From: Cryomorphaceae bacterium BACL29 MAG-121220-bin8
GTDB lineage: Bacteria; Bacteroidota; Bacteroidia; Flavobacteriales; Flavobacteriaceae
DNA: 64,000 bases
Direction: 5' to 3'
Assembly: GCA_905181705.1 (NCBI GenBank)
Contig: CAJIYP010000002.1
Coordinates: 1 to 64,000, forward strand
Shown here piece after piece: positions 18,960 to 27,980 of the stretch. The notes beneath the pieces were generated by a model. It had not been told where the DNA came from. It made no database searches and saw only the letters and a program-made list of their open reading frames with translations. Position 1 is the stretch's first letter. Each line of letters starts with the position of its first letter. A program made the position numbers and the translations under genes.

Positions 18960-21323
18960 ATGAGACAGTTTTTTTTTACTTTATTTCTATTTTTTTTCAC
19001 TTTCTCTCTATCCTCTCAAAACCCTTTAATCACCTCTGATTATGAAAATCAAAAGAAATGGGTCGATAGTGTTTACGGAAGCCTGACAATTGATCAAAAG
19101 ATTGGTCAGCTTTTTACTATTTGGGTAGCGACTAAACAAGGCCCAGAAAAAATGAAGGAAGTCTCCGAAATAATTAAAAAAAATCATCTTGGAGGTCTTA
19201 TTTTTTCTTTAGGAAATATTAAAGACCAAGCAATTACTACAAATAATTTTCAATCTATTTCTAAAGTTCCTTTGTTGATTGGTATGGACGCTGAATATGG
19301 AATAGGAATGAGATTGGACGATGCTTTCTCATTTCCCTTTAATATGACTTTAGGCTCTATAAAAAATGATTCTCTTATTTATGAAGTTGGAAAAAGAATT
19401 GGCTTGCATGCAAAGAGATTAGGAGTTCATATAAATTTTGCTCCGGTGACAGATATTAATACCAATCCAAACAACCCCATAATTGGTAGTAGATCTTTTG
19501 GTGAAGATAAAATGAATGTGACAAGTAAATCTTTGGCTTATCTAAAAGGGATGCAATCTCAAGGGATCATGGGTTCAGCAAAACATTTCCCAGGGCACGG
19601 TGATACTTCAACGGATTCCCATAAAACACTACCTGTAATTAATTTTTCTTCCAAAAGAATAAATGATATTGAACTTTATCCTTATAAAGAACTGATAGAC
19701 AATAACTTGTCTGGAGTTATGGTAGCTCACATGGAAGTTCCTTCATTAGAAAAAACACCAAAATTACCTTCTACACTTTCTAAAAATATCATTACCAAAA
19801 TTTTAAAAAACAAATTAAAATTTAAAGGATTAGTAATAACCGATGCCATGGACATGAAGGGTGTGGTAGATTTTAATAAAAATGAATCTGCAGACGTTAA
19901 TGCTCTTTTGGCAGGAAACGACGTATTGTTAATGCCAGACGACTTGGATCAGAGCACCATAAGTATTAAAAGCGCAATTGACAGTGGTAAAATTTCTGAA
20001 AAAAGACTAGCTTATTCCGTCAAGAAAATTTTAATGGCAAAATACAAGGCAGGTTTAAACAATTTAAAAGATATTAAAATTGATAATTTGTATGAAGACA
20101 TGAACACTGAGGAAGATCAAGTTCTGTTTGAAAAATTAACAGAACAATCTATTACTCTTATTAAAAACAATAATCAAATTTTACCTATAAAAGACCTGTC
20201 AAAAAAAATAGCCTATTTAAAAATGGGTGACTCTGATTCTGATGAGTTTTTAAAAATGCTTAATCATTATGCTAAAGTTGATTTAATTGAAACTAACAAT
20301 AGCGATCTTTCAAGACTTCTAAAACCTTATGACTACGTAATTATTGGTCTCCATAAATCTGATAAAAGCCCGTTTGATTCTTATAAATTTTCATCATCAG
20401 AAAAAGAAATATTAGAGTCTGTTTCAGCTTCTTCGAAAGTTATTTTAAATGTTTTTGTAAAACCTTACGCTTTAATGGATATTGATTTGAATGATATTCA
20501 TTCTATTTTGGTTTCATATCAAAATAATGTTGTTTCGCAGCAAAAGTCAGCACAAGTAATTTTTGGTGCAATTGCTTCACAAGGAATATTGCCTGTTAGC
20601 ATAAACAACCAATACCCTGTTCACACTTCATTAAAAACTAAAATTTTAAAAAGATTAAGTTATGGACACCCTCTTAATCAAGGTTTTGATATAAAAAAAC
20701 TAAATAAAATTGATTCAATTGTACATTTTGCTATTAATAAAAAAATGACACCAGGTGCTCAAATTTTAGTTGCAAGAAATGGAGAGGTTGTTTACAATAA
20801 ATCTTTTGGAAATAAAACCTATGATTCTAAACATAAAGTTCAATGGGACGACATGTATGATTTGGCATCTTTGACTAAGATTTTATCCACTGTTCCTTTA
20901 ATGATGAAGGAGTATGAAAATAAAAACATTACTTTAGAAACTACTTTATCTGAAATGTTTCCAAATAAAAATTTAAAAGATAAATCAGAGTTAACTATTA
21001 AAGAGATGTTTTCGCATCAATCAGGATTACACCCATGGATTCCTTTTTATAAAATGACCATTGATAGTATTACTAATATGCCTATGCCCAATTGGTATAG
21101 CTCATCTAGAAGTGATGATTTCAGTATAAAGGTTACAGAAAACCTGTATTTAAAAGAGGCTTTTTTAGATTCAATTAGTAATCAAATAATTAACAGTAAA
21201 CTTTTGACCAAGAAGTCCTACGTTTACAGTGATTTACCATATTACTTTATGAAATCATTTTTAGAAAATAAAAACAAGAGTGATTTAGATTTTCAATTAA
21301 AAAAAAAATCCTTGTTGAACTAG
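18960..21323 (+). CDS. GH3 beta-N-acetylhexosaminidase fused to serine hydrolase, frameshifted N-terminal part
   Basis: Secreted protein: signal peptide (residues 1-20), GH3 catalytic domain (about 25-365, NagZ-like with KHFPGHGDTSTDSH and nucleophile region VITDAMDMKG), a GH3 C-terminal sandwich remnant, then a class C beta-lactamase/penicillin-binding-like domain beginning near 585, with the SxxK motif SLTK at about 637 and YSD (YxN-like). The frame ends at 787 residues just after an A10 run (21299-21308); the missing domain end continues in the -1 frame to 21856. The family removes N-acetylglucosamine or acts in muropeptide recycling. Either slippage restores the full 965-residue product or the gene is a pseudogene. 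Confidence 0.85.
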   Translation: MRQFFFTLFLFFFTFSLSSQNPLITSDYENQKKWVDSVYGSLTIDQKIGQLFTIWVATKQGPEKMKEVSEIIKKNHLGGLIFSLGNIKDQAITTNNFQSISKVPLLIGMDAEYGIGMRLDDAFSFPFNMTLGSIKNDSLIYEVGKRIGLHAKRLGVHINFAPVTDINTNPNNPIIGSRSFGEDKMNVTSKSLAYLKGMQSQGIMGSAKHFPGHGDTSTDSHKTLPVINFSSKRINDIELYPYKELIDNNLSGVMVAHMEVPSLEKTPKLPSTLSKNIITKILKNKLKFKGLVITDAMDMKGVVDFNKNESADVNALLAGNDVLLMPDDLDQSTISIKSAIDSGKISEKRLAYSVKKILMAKYKAGLNNLKDIKIDNLYEDMNTEEDQVLFEKLTEQSITLIKNNNQILPIKDLSKKIAYLKMGDSDSDEFLKMLNHYAKVDLIETNNSDLSRLLKPYDYVIIGLHKSDKSPFDSYKFSSSEKEILESVSASSKVILNVFVKPYALMDIDLNDIHSILVSYQNNVVSQQKSAQVIFGAIASQGILPVSINNQYPVHTSLKTKILKRLSYGHPLNQGFDIKKLNKIDSIVHFAINKKMTPGAQILVARNGEVVYNKSFGNKTYDSKHKVQWDDMYDLASLTKILSTVPLMMKEYENKNITLETTLSEMFPNKNLKDKSELTIKEMFSHQSGLHPWIPFYKMTIDSITNMPMPNWYSSSRSDDFSIKVTENLYLKEAFLDSISNQIINSKLLTKKSYVYSDLPYYFMKSFLENKNKSDLDFQLKKKSLLN

Positions 21324-21856
21324 GGGCCAATAATACCACCTATAATCCTAACAAATTTCATAAAATTAATAAAATAGTTCCCTCTGAAAACGACACCTAC
21401 TTTAGAAACTCTCAACTCCATGGAGATGTTCATGATATGGGTGCAGCTATGCAAGGTGGAATAGGAGGACATGCTGGATTGTTTTCCAATTCAAACGATG
21501 TGGCCAAAATAATGCAAATGTATATTCAGGGTGGATATTATGGCGGCGCAAGATTTTTTGAGAATTCTACTATAGAATATTTTAATACTTGCTATTTTTG
21601 TGATAATAATAATAGAAGGGGGATTGGTTTTGATAAACCCCAGCTTGATGACAGTAAACCTACATGTGGATGTGTTCCAATGTCTAGTTTTGGACATTCA
21701 GGTTTTACCGGAACTTATGCTTGGGCAGATCCAGAAAATAATATTGTGTATGTATTCTTATCCAATAGAACTTTTCCAACTATGGACAATAAACTGTTGT
21801 CCACTAATAATATTAGAACGGAAATTCAGCGTGTTATTTATGAATCATTTAATTAA
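21308..21856 (+). pseudogene. C-terminal part of the GH3-serine hydrolase, in the -1 frame
   Basis: From the A10 run the -1 frame reads ILVELGANNTTYNPNKF, NDTYFRNSQLHGDVHDMG and MQGGIGGHAGLFSNSNDVAKI, the expected end of the beta-lactamase-like domain, including the HSGFTG motif that stands for the KTG box. No usable start occurs before the ATG at 21437, and a protein starting there would lack the catalytic Ser, so this is not an independent gene. It ends eight bases before bshA. Confidence 0.85.
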
Positions 21857-21863
21857 TTAAAAA

Positions 21864-22994
21864 ATGAAAATTGCAATTGTTTGTTACCCAACATTTGGAG
21901 GAAGTGGAGTGCTTGCCACAGAGCTGGGAATGTCTTTATACGAACACGGACATGAAGTTCATTTTATAGCTTATAAAAAACCTGTTAGATTAAAGAACTT
22001 AAACGAAAATTTATTTTTCCATAAAGTAAATGTTCCTGATTATCCTCTTTTTAATTTTCAACCATATGAATTGGCATTATCAACTAAATTGGTGGAAGTA
22101 ATTAAATCTTATTCCATTGACTTAATGCATGTTCATTATGCTATTCCACATGCATATGCTGCTTATATGGCAAAAAAAATGCTAAAGGATCAAGGTCTAA
22201 CCGTTCCAATTGTTACCACTTTACATGGAACAGATATAACATTAGTAGGTAACCATCCGTTTTATAAAACTGCTGTGAATTTCAGTATTAATAAGTCGGA
22301 CATAGTTACTTGTGTTTCCCAAAGTTTAAAAGAGGATACACTAGACCAGTTTGATATTAAAAAGGATATTGAAGTAGTCCCTAATTTTATTAATATTTCT
22401 AAATATAAGATTCAACAAGAGAAATGTATTGAAGAGAACCCAATGCCTAGTAAGGAACTTATAATTACTCACGTAAGTAATTTTAGACCTGTGAAAAATA
22501 TTAAAAATGTAATCCTAGTGTTTAATAATATTCAAAAGAAAGTTAATTCTAAACTTTTGATGATAGGAGAGGGGCCTGATAAACAAATGGCGGAACAATT
22601 ATGTAAAGATTTATCAATTCAGGATAAAGTAGAGTTTTTAGGCAATACCAATCAAGTAGAAAAAAATCTATGTCATTCTGATTTATTCTTGCTCCCTTCC
22701 AATACAGAGAGCTTTGGGTTAGCAGCTCTTGAAGCAATGGCTAGTAAAGTAGCTATTATTTCCTCAAATGCTGGTGGACTACCAGAAATTAATATTCACG
22801 GAGAAACAGGGTATTTAACAGATTCAAATGACATTGAATCCATGTCTAATTATGCAATTTCTATTTTAAAAAGCCCACAAGCACTTGAAGAATTTAAACT
22901 AAAGGCTTTTAAAAAGGCCGAGGCATTTGATATAAACAAAGTCGTTCCATTGTATGAAGAAATCTACAAAAAGGCTTTAAAGACTCTTAAATAG
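21864..22994 (+). CDS. bshA: N-acetyl-alpha-D-glucosaminyl L-malate synthase BshA
   Basis: A 376-residue GT4 glycosyltransferase that joins GlcNAc from UDP-GlcNAc to L-malate, the first step of bacillithiol synthesis. Family markers are the N-terminal MKIAIVCYPTFGGSGVLATE, VHYAIPHAYAAYMAK, THLHGTDITLVG-type TTLHGTDITLVGNHP, and the C-terminal SNTESFGLAALEAMA with the catalytic EX7E. Full length. bshB and bshC are not in the window. It begins eight bases after the GH3 gene; its 3' end overlaps the convergent Dabb gene by eight bases. Confidence 0.95.
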   Translation: MKIAIVCYPTFGGSGVLATELGMSLYEHGHEVHFIAYKKPVRLKNLNENLFFHKVNVPDYPLFNFQPYELALSTKLVEVIKSYSIDLMHVHYAIPHAYAAYMAKKMLKDQGLTVPIVTTLHGTDITLVGNHPFYKTAVNFSINKSDIVTCVSQSLKEDTLDQFDIKKDIEVVPNFINISKYKIQQEKCIEENPMPSKELIITHVSNFRPVKNIKNVILVFNNIQKKVNSKLLMIGEGPDKQMAEQLCKDLSIQDKVEFLGNTNQVEKNLCHSDLFLLPSNTESFGLAALEAMASKVAIISSNAGGLPEINIHGETGYLTDSNDIESMSNYAISILKSPQALEEFKLKAFKKAEAFDINKVVPLYEEIYKKALKTLK

Positions 22995-23391
22995 ACTCTT
23001 TCATAGAATCATATACTTGAACTTTTTTCCAGAGATGTTTAGCTTCATCAATAAAAATTAAATGAGTAGGGGCATCTTGATATAATCTTTGAGCTTTCAG
23101 ATTAGCAAATGTTAGTATCATGCAATAATCATAGGAATTATCAACCACGTCTCTTTTTTCAGTGCTTCCAGGTTTTCCTAAATGTTTTTTTACTGCAATT
23201 TTATTTGTTTTAATCAATTTTTTTAAAGCTTTTTCAAATTCAGCTCTTTCCTTTTCATCATCAGGATTATTTAACCAAAAGTAAACAGAGTGAACTAGTT
23301 CCCCTTCAATATACTGGGTTTGCTCTACTAATTTATTACAACTAGTAGCCAATAAAAAAAAGGTGAACAATAGTAAGGATCGTATTTTCAT
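22987..23391 (-). CDS. Dabb-domain lipoprotein (stress-responsive A/B barrel)
   Basis: A 134-residue lipoprotein with the lipobox LLATSC (Cys18) and a dimeric alpha/beta-barrel (Dabb) domain: HSVYFWLNNPDDEKERAEFEK, YDYCMILTFANLKAQRLYQDAPTH. Family members bind small ligands or have no known activity. I chose the ATG at 23391 (MKIRSLLLF), which gives a clean signal, over an upstream start 14 codons earlier. It diverges from the esterase gene. Confidence 0.85.
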   Translation of the reverse strand: MKIRSLLLFTFFLLATSCNKLVEQTQYIEGELVHSVYFWLNNPDDEKERAEFEKALKKLIKTNKIAVKKHLGKPGSTEKRDVVDNSYDYCMILTFANLKAQRLYQDAPTHLIFIDEAKHLWKKVQVYDSMKESI

Positions 23392-23435
23392 GTAAATAAT
23401 TTTAAAAAACAATACTAAAATAGTATTTTTCAAGT

Positions 23436-24392
23436 ATGAAATTAAAAAAAATTAATTTAGCTGTCTACTCTATTTTTATTTTAGGTTTCTTTTTTATTCA
23501 ATCTCAAGAAAAATCAAATAATATTCCCCTGAATTTAAATGGAATTAAAGCTGATTTTGTCAATGAAAGTTATGGAGATCATAAGAGAAATAAATTTGAT
23601 ATATGGCTTGCGGAATCTGAAAAACCAACTCCACTAGTAATTTACATACACGGAGGGGGTTTTAGTAATGGAGATAAATCAAATTATTATAATTCAAAAC
23701 AATTAGTAAGATTTCTAGAAAAGGGGATTTCTGTAGCTACAATTAATTATAGATTTCAACATCACAAACCTTTTGGAATATTAGCCAGTTTAAATGATTC
23801 AAAAAGATGCCTTCAGTTTATAAGGTATTACGCAGAAAAATACAATATTGATAAAAATAAAGTTGGTGTTTATGGAGCTTCAGCTGGCGCAGGAACTTCA
23901 CTTTGGATTGGATTTTCTGATGACATGTCAGATCCTTCAGGTTCGGATTTAATTTTAAGAGAATCTACTAGAGTTTCTTGTGTTGGTGCCATAGCAACTC
24001 AAGCTACTTACGATTTTTTTAAATGGCCAGAAATATTAAATCTCTCTGAGGAGTTAATGTTAGATGTAAATTCTGAAAAAAGAATCGCAAAAGCTTTTGG
24101 GGTAAAGTATGAAGAAGGAATAGACTTGAAAAGCTATGATAAAACCATTAAAGAATTAGATTTTCTAGATAAAATTGATAAGAATGATCCACCCATGTTT
24201 GTTTTCAATAATCAAAAGGGAGGAATTCCTAAGAATAATAACCAAAGAAATCACCACCCCCTTCACGCAAAAGCATTAAAAGAGAAGGCAGATAAAGAAG
24301 GGCTTGAGTCTGTTGTCTACGCTCCAAAAATTGGTATAACAGATTCAAAAAATATAGGAATAGTTGATTTTTTTATAGAAAAGTTAAAATAA
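23436..24392 (+). CDS. Secreted alpha/beta-hydrolase (carboxylesterase/lipase-like)
   Basis: A 318-residue protein with a signal peptide (IFILGFFFIQSQ), an oxyanion-hole motif HGGGFSNGDKS and nucleophile elbow GASAGAG (Ser). This matches the HSL/esterase_D-type BD-FAE group acting on small esters. The late acid and His fall in the C-terminal part (HHPLHAKALKEKA region), but the exact triad His is not certain. Convergent with the acylase, one base between stops. Confidence 0.82.
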   Translation: MKLKKINLAVYSIFILGFFFIQSQEKSNNIPLNLNGIKADFVNESYGDHKRNKFDIWLAESEKPTPLVIYIHGGGFSNGDKSNYYNSKQLVRFLEKGISVATINYRFQHHKPFGILASLNDSKRCLQFIRYYAEKYNIDKNKVGVYGASAGAGTSLWIGFSDDMSDPSGSDLILRESTRVSCVGAIATQATYDFFKWPEILNLSEELMLDVNSEKRIAKAFGVKYEEGIDLKSYDKTIKELDFLDKIDKNDPPMFVFNNQKGGIPKNNNQRNHHPLHAKALKEKADKEGLESVVYAPKIGITDSKNIGIVDFFIEKLK

Positions 24393-24393
24393 C

Positions 24394-26451
24394 CTACTTG
24401 GGATTGTAAATTCTTTTAGAATTAGAAATAATTAGGTCCCTATCAAAAGTCATTTTCTTTGTTTTGAACTCTGAAAGCATTTCCATTTGATCTCCATAAT
24501 GTGGAGAATTAGGATCATCACTAGTTCCGTAGGGTGAAACAGATTCGTATTCCGGACCATTTTCTGTAAATCTAACCAGCCCAACATATGATTCGCCGTG
24601 GCTAATTTTTATCATTCCATTCTCATGTGTGACCCCTCTCATGGCGGTAATAACATCTGGAAGACCAAATATTGGAATTTCTTTGTCTCCTCTAACTAAT
24701 TTTTGAAAGTCTCCTAATTTTACTTTTGTTGTCTTAAAATCATTGAGCATTTTAGATTTTACTTCCAATAAAATATCAGCAATAAGTTCTTTTGAATATT
24801 TTTTATTTATGTAGGATTTATAGTATTTGTTTGCTTGATAATAAAACATTGCATAAGTTCCTGCACCATAGGAATCTGCATCAGCAGTTCTGTCCCAAGA
24901 TTGAATGGACTCGAGTAATTCTGCAAATTCTGGATAATTTTCAGGAACCATTTCAAATATATTATTAATATCAACAAAATTATAATTCATTGGAGTAGGA
25001 AAAGTCCTGTCATTTTTAATTTTCCTAAATGTTTCGAAATCTATTTTATCATGTGATTCAATTAATTGTAAAAGTCTTGTACTTCTGTTGTTGTCGTAAA
25101 GTTCATAGCCCATTGTCTTTGAGAAGTTTTCAGCTTTTGGATTTTCATTTTCACTAGTGGATTTAAAGGGAGAATGATTTGCATTGTAGATAAATCCAGA
25201 TTTAGGATTTATTACTTGAGGAAGATCTTCAATATTGTAATATTCATTCCATAGAGTTTTTTTTGTATTTCCAGGTACAACTCCTCTCCAATTATATCTC
25301 TCGTCTCTTTTTGGTATAATCCCATTAGAAATGTAAAAAATGGTATCATTTTTATCTGCATATCCAATATTATAACCTGGTAAATTTCTAGTTTTAATAA
25401 TTTCATAAAACTCTGAAAATGATTTTGCTTTATTCATTTTCCACCACTGTTCAAGGGATTTTATATTGTACAAAGAGGGGGTTCTTATAGAATAATATCC
25501 GCTTTTATTTTTTAATGTTGGTCCGTAAATACTCTTGTAAAATTTACGACTAACCTTTATGGGAATCCCAAGAATTTTGATGTATGCCTTAGCTTTTTTG
25601 GTTTCTAACTTAAATTCTTTTTTATCAACTAAATAGACTCCCTTTTTTTTTGGATGCATTTGTAATTTGAAGATGTCTGCTTTGTCTGGATAATTTACGG
25701 TGTGTGTCCATGCTAAATGTTTATTTACCCCGATTAAAATACAAGGGGCACCGGCAAAAGTTGCACCAATTATATTTGTTCCTTCCTCACTAATTAAGTG
25801 AGCCTCATACCATGAGGTAGGTCCATCAAAGGGCTGGTGGGGATTAATTGCGAGGAAAGTTTCTTTTTTACCTGTTTTATTAGAATTTAATGCAATGGCA
25901 TTTGAACCGTTCATTTCATTTTGATAAATAAAATCGGAATTAACGTTATTTTCAAAGACGTTTCTAACAAGTCTATCTGCTCCGTTTGCTATAAATAATT
26001 GTAAAAATGAATACCTGGCCATTTTTCTTGGAGTAATTGGAAAAAGTTTTTTTACCAAGACTTTTTCTGGGTATGTTTCCGCATATTTATTCATCCCAGC
26101 AGAGTAACCCTCTAAAACTTTAACAAATTCAGGACTCAGTGTATGGAATAATTTATTTACTGTCTCTTTAGATTCTATCACCTGAGTAATTAAATCTGCT
26201 CCTGCACCATTTATTCCGATGTGTTTACTTAGCAGCCCATTTCCAGCCAGGTAACCCTGTTGAATGGTCTTAAAATCATCTTCAGAATGAGCCCAAGCCA
26301 GTCCATATGCAACTTCAGCATCAGTTTTTCCATAAATGTGGGGAACACCATATTGGTCTCTTACTATTTCAATATTTTTAGGATTAATTTGTGATGAAAT
26401 AGGGGAGAAGCTTAATACAAAAATTATGATATATAGGTAATGAACTTTCAT
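24394..26451 (-). CDS. Penicillin acylase family protein (Ntn hydrolase)
   Basis: A 685-residue secreted precursor with a signal peptide to about residue 21. It is expected to self-cleave into two chains at the N-terminal nucleophile Ser183 in NGSNAIAL; the beta-chain starts SNAIALNSNKTG. Other family motifs are RDQYGVPHIYG, FDGPTSWYEAHL, LAWTHTVNYPDKAD and GAGTYAMFYY. Such enzymes cleave amides, from penicillin G to acyl-homoserine lactones and cyclic lipopeptides. The substrate cannot be read from sequence; GSNA fits the acylase/quorum-quenching branch as well as others. It faces away from dgkA. Confidence 0.87.
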   Translation of the reverse strand: MKVHYLYIIIFVLSFSPISSQINPKNIEIVRDQYGVPHIYGKTDAEVAYGLAWAHSEDDFKTIQQGYLAGNGLLSKHIGINGAGADLITQVIESKETVNKLFHTLSPEFVKVLEGYSAGMNKYAETYPEKVLVKKLFPITPRKMARYSFLQLFIANGADRLVRNVFENNVNSDFIYQNEMNGSNAIALNSNKTGKKETFLAINPHQPFDGPTSWYEAHLISEEGTNIIGATFAGAPCILIGVNKHLAWTHTVNYPDKADIFKLQMHPKKKGVYLVDKKEFKLETKKAKAYIKILGIPIKVSRKFYKSIYGPTLKNKSGYYSIRTPSLYNIKSLEQWWKMNKAKSFSEFYEIIKTRNLPGYNIGYADKNDTIFYISNGIIPKRDERYNWRGVVPGNTKKTLWNEYYNIEDLPQVINPKSGFIYNANHSPFKSTSENENPKAENFSKTMGYELYDNNRSTRLLQLIESHDKIDFETFRKIKNDRTFPTPMNYNFVDINNIFEMVPENYPEFAELLESIQSWDRTADADSYGAGTYAMFYYQANKYYKSYINKKYSKELIADILLEVKSKMLNDFKTTKVKLGDFQKLVRGDKEIPIFGLPDVITAMRGVTHENGMIKISHGESYVGLVRFTENGPEYESVSPYGTSDDPNSPHYGDQMEMLSEFKTKKMTFDRDLIISNSKRIYNPK

Positions 26452-26546
26452 TATAATTGTTATTTCAATAATCGTACCAATATAGAGTATTCTGATAATT
26501 AATTCTTAATATGAAAATAGTCATATATTAGTATTATTATTTTTTT

Positions 26547-26906
26547 ATGATAAAATTTATTAAAGGAAGAACAAAATCAATATATTTCTCTTTGAAAGGA
26601 GCTCTCTATTTAATTAGAACAGAGAATTCAATACAAGCTCAATTATTCATATCTATTTTTTTTATAATAGCTGGATTTTATTTTGATATTTCAAAAACAG
26701 AATGGTTATTTCAGGTACTGGCAATATGCTTGGTACTTTGCTCAGAATCTTTAAACACTGCTATTGAAAAAGTGGCAGATTTCATCCATCCTGATTACAA
26801 TGAGAAAATAGGGATAATTAAAGATGTTGCAGCAGGTGCAGTTTTCTTTTCTTTTGTATTTGCCCTTGTATCAGCTATTGTAATATACTCTCCTAAGATT
26901 TACTGA
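26547..26906 (+). CDS. dgkA: Diacylglycerol kinase (DgkA type)
   Basis: A 119-residue trimeric integral-membrane kinase with three helices. Signature ESLNTAIEKVADF (catalytic Glu and metal-binding Asn/Glu) is at about 70-82, followed by KIGIIKDVAAGAV-type KIGIIKDVAAGAVFF. In Gram-negative bacteria it recycles diacylglycerol; in many Bacteroidota it may act on undecaprenol instead. Its last 14 bases overlap phhB on the other strand. Confidence 0.93.
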   Translation: MIKFIKGRTKSIYFSLKGALYLIRTENSIQAQLFISIFFIIAGFYFDISKTEWLFQVLAICLVLCSESLNTAIEKVADFIHPDYNEKIGIIKDVAAGAVFFSFVFALVSAIVIYSPKIY

Positions 26907-27168
26907 ATTCACTGTACAATGAATCAATTCTTTTAGCTAATTTAAAATCTAGTTCAGTTAATCCTCCTTGGTCGTGTGTCCAAAGGGTTATCTCGAGTTT
27001 GTTGTAGGTGTTTGTCCAACTAGGGTGGTGCTTTATCTCTTCTGCAATTTTTGCTATTTCTGTCATGAAATCAAAAGTCAAAACAAAATTTTTAAATTCA
27101 AACTTTCTAGTGAGCTTACTGTTATTAAGAAGCCATTTTTTATCAATTTCTTTAATACTGTTATCCAT
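26893..27168 (-). CDS. phhB: 4a-hydroxytetrahydrobiopterin dehydratase
   Basis: A 91-residue pterin-4a-carbinolamine dehydratase that recycles the pterin cofactor of aromatic amino acid hydroxylases. The active-site signature is EEIKHHPSW with the paired His, then the LWTHDQGGLTELDFKLAKRID segment. Full length. No phenylalanine hydroxylase gene is in the window, so the link to phenylalanine breakdown is only by family. It begins eight bases after the stop-side end of the next upstream gene, suggesting cotranscription with the steroid-reductase-like gene. Confidence 0.92.
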   Translation of the reverse strand: MDNSIKEIDKKWLLNNSKLTRKFEFKNFVLTFDFMTEIAKIAEEIKHHPSWTNTYNKLEITLWTHDQGGLTELDFKLAKRIDSLYSEFSKS

Positions 27169-27176
27169 GTCTATTT

Positions 27177-27917
27177 TTAAATTAATTTGGGAATAATTGC
27201 TTTTCTATTTTTTGGGTAATCATTAAAATTTTCATTGTACCATTTATGATGTGACAATGCTCTTGGAACTAAGTTAATAAAAGTCCACATAAAAAAGGAC
27301 AAGCTACCAATATTAAAAGTCATTAGCGCAAATCCAAACCACTCTACAAGTTCACCAAAAAAATTTGGACAAGATATATAACGAAACAGACCGCCTTTTG
27401 GAAGGACATATTTGTTTTCCTCACTCTTTGACCTCAACCCGATTAATTTATTATCCGATTTGATATTTATTATAAATCCAGTCATAAAAAGTACTAATCC
27501 TAAGATTAACAACAAATAATGATGGTTTTGATAGCTTGTAATGGACAAAAAATATCCATTGATAAATCCATTAACAACATTAAAGATAATAGCAGAAATA
27601 GCAATTAAAAACGGCATTTTTTTTCCTTTTGTTTTAATTCTTAGTGGATATATAATTGTTCTGTTGGTGTAGTGTAGAACCCAAAGGAATATAAAAAATG
27701 TATTTAAGCTATATAAATTCGAAGTATTTAAAAAATAAAATATTGGGCATACTAAAAGTGCAGGAAGCTCCATTAAAATCCATCCTGTTTTATTTTTTAT
27801 AGTTTTCCCCCATTTTTTGGAACTATGCCTTCCATAGGGAGCTTTGTTTTTAAGTATTACAGGGAAGAGTATTATTCCAATTAATATCCAAAAAATAGTT
27901 AGTGTAATGGGACTCAT
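27177..27917 (-). CDS. Steroid 5-alpha-reductase-like membrane protein (SRD5A/ICMT superfamily)
   Basis: A 246-residue polytopic protein. The C-terminal half has GGLFRYISCPNFFGELVEWFGFALM and WYNENFNDYPKNRKAIIP, which are the NADPH-binding signatures of 3-oxo-5-alpha-steroid 4-dehydrogenases and related enoyl reductases. Six to seven hydrophobic segments are seen. Bacterial members probably reduce isoprenoid or lipid double bonds; a steroid substrate is not implied. It lies just upstream of phhB on the same strand; a terminator separates it from susD. Confidence 0.85.
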   Translation of the reverse strand: MSPITLTIFWILIGIILFPVILKNKAPYGRHSSKKWGKTIKNKTGWILMELPALLVCPIFYFLNTSNLYSLNTFFIFLWVLHYTNRTIIYPLRIKTKGKKMPFLIAISAIIFNVVNGFINGYFLSITSYQNHHYLLLILGLVLFMTGFIINIKSDNKLIGLRSKSEENKYVLPKGGLFRYISCPNFFGELVEWFGFALMTFNIGSLSFFMWTFINLVPRALSHHKWYNENFNDYPKNRKAIIPKLI

Positions 27918-27925
27918 ATTAATTA

Positions 27926-27953
27926 AAAAACCCGCTGATTAAAGCGGGTTTTT
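27926..27953 (-). terminator. Intrinsic terminator of the susC-susD transcript
   Basis: An 11-base-pair inverted repeat AAAAACCCGCT / AGCGGGTTTTT with a six-base loop is followed on the minus strand by a T run. It lies 28 bases after the susD stop and ahead of the next minus-strand gene. Confidence 0.85.
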
Positions 27954-27980
27954 AGTAAATATCTAGGTTAGTTTAAGATA

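Noticed and set aside
23405-23432. AATACTA/TAGTATT inverted repeat between divergent genes
   Set aside because: Too short and AT-only for a terminator and placed in a promoter region; chance palindromes are common here.
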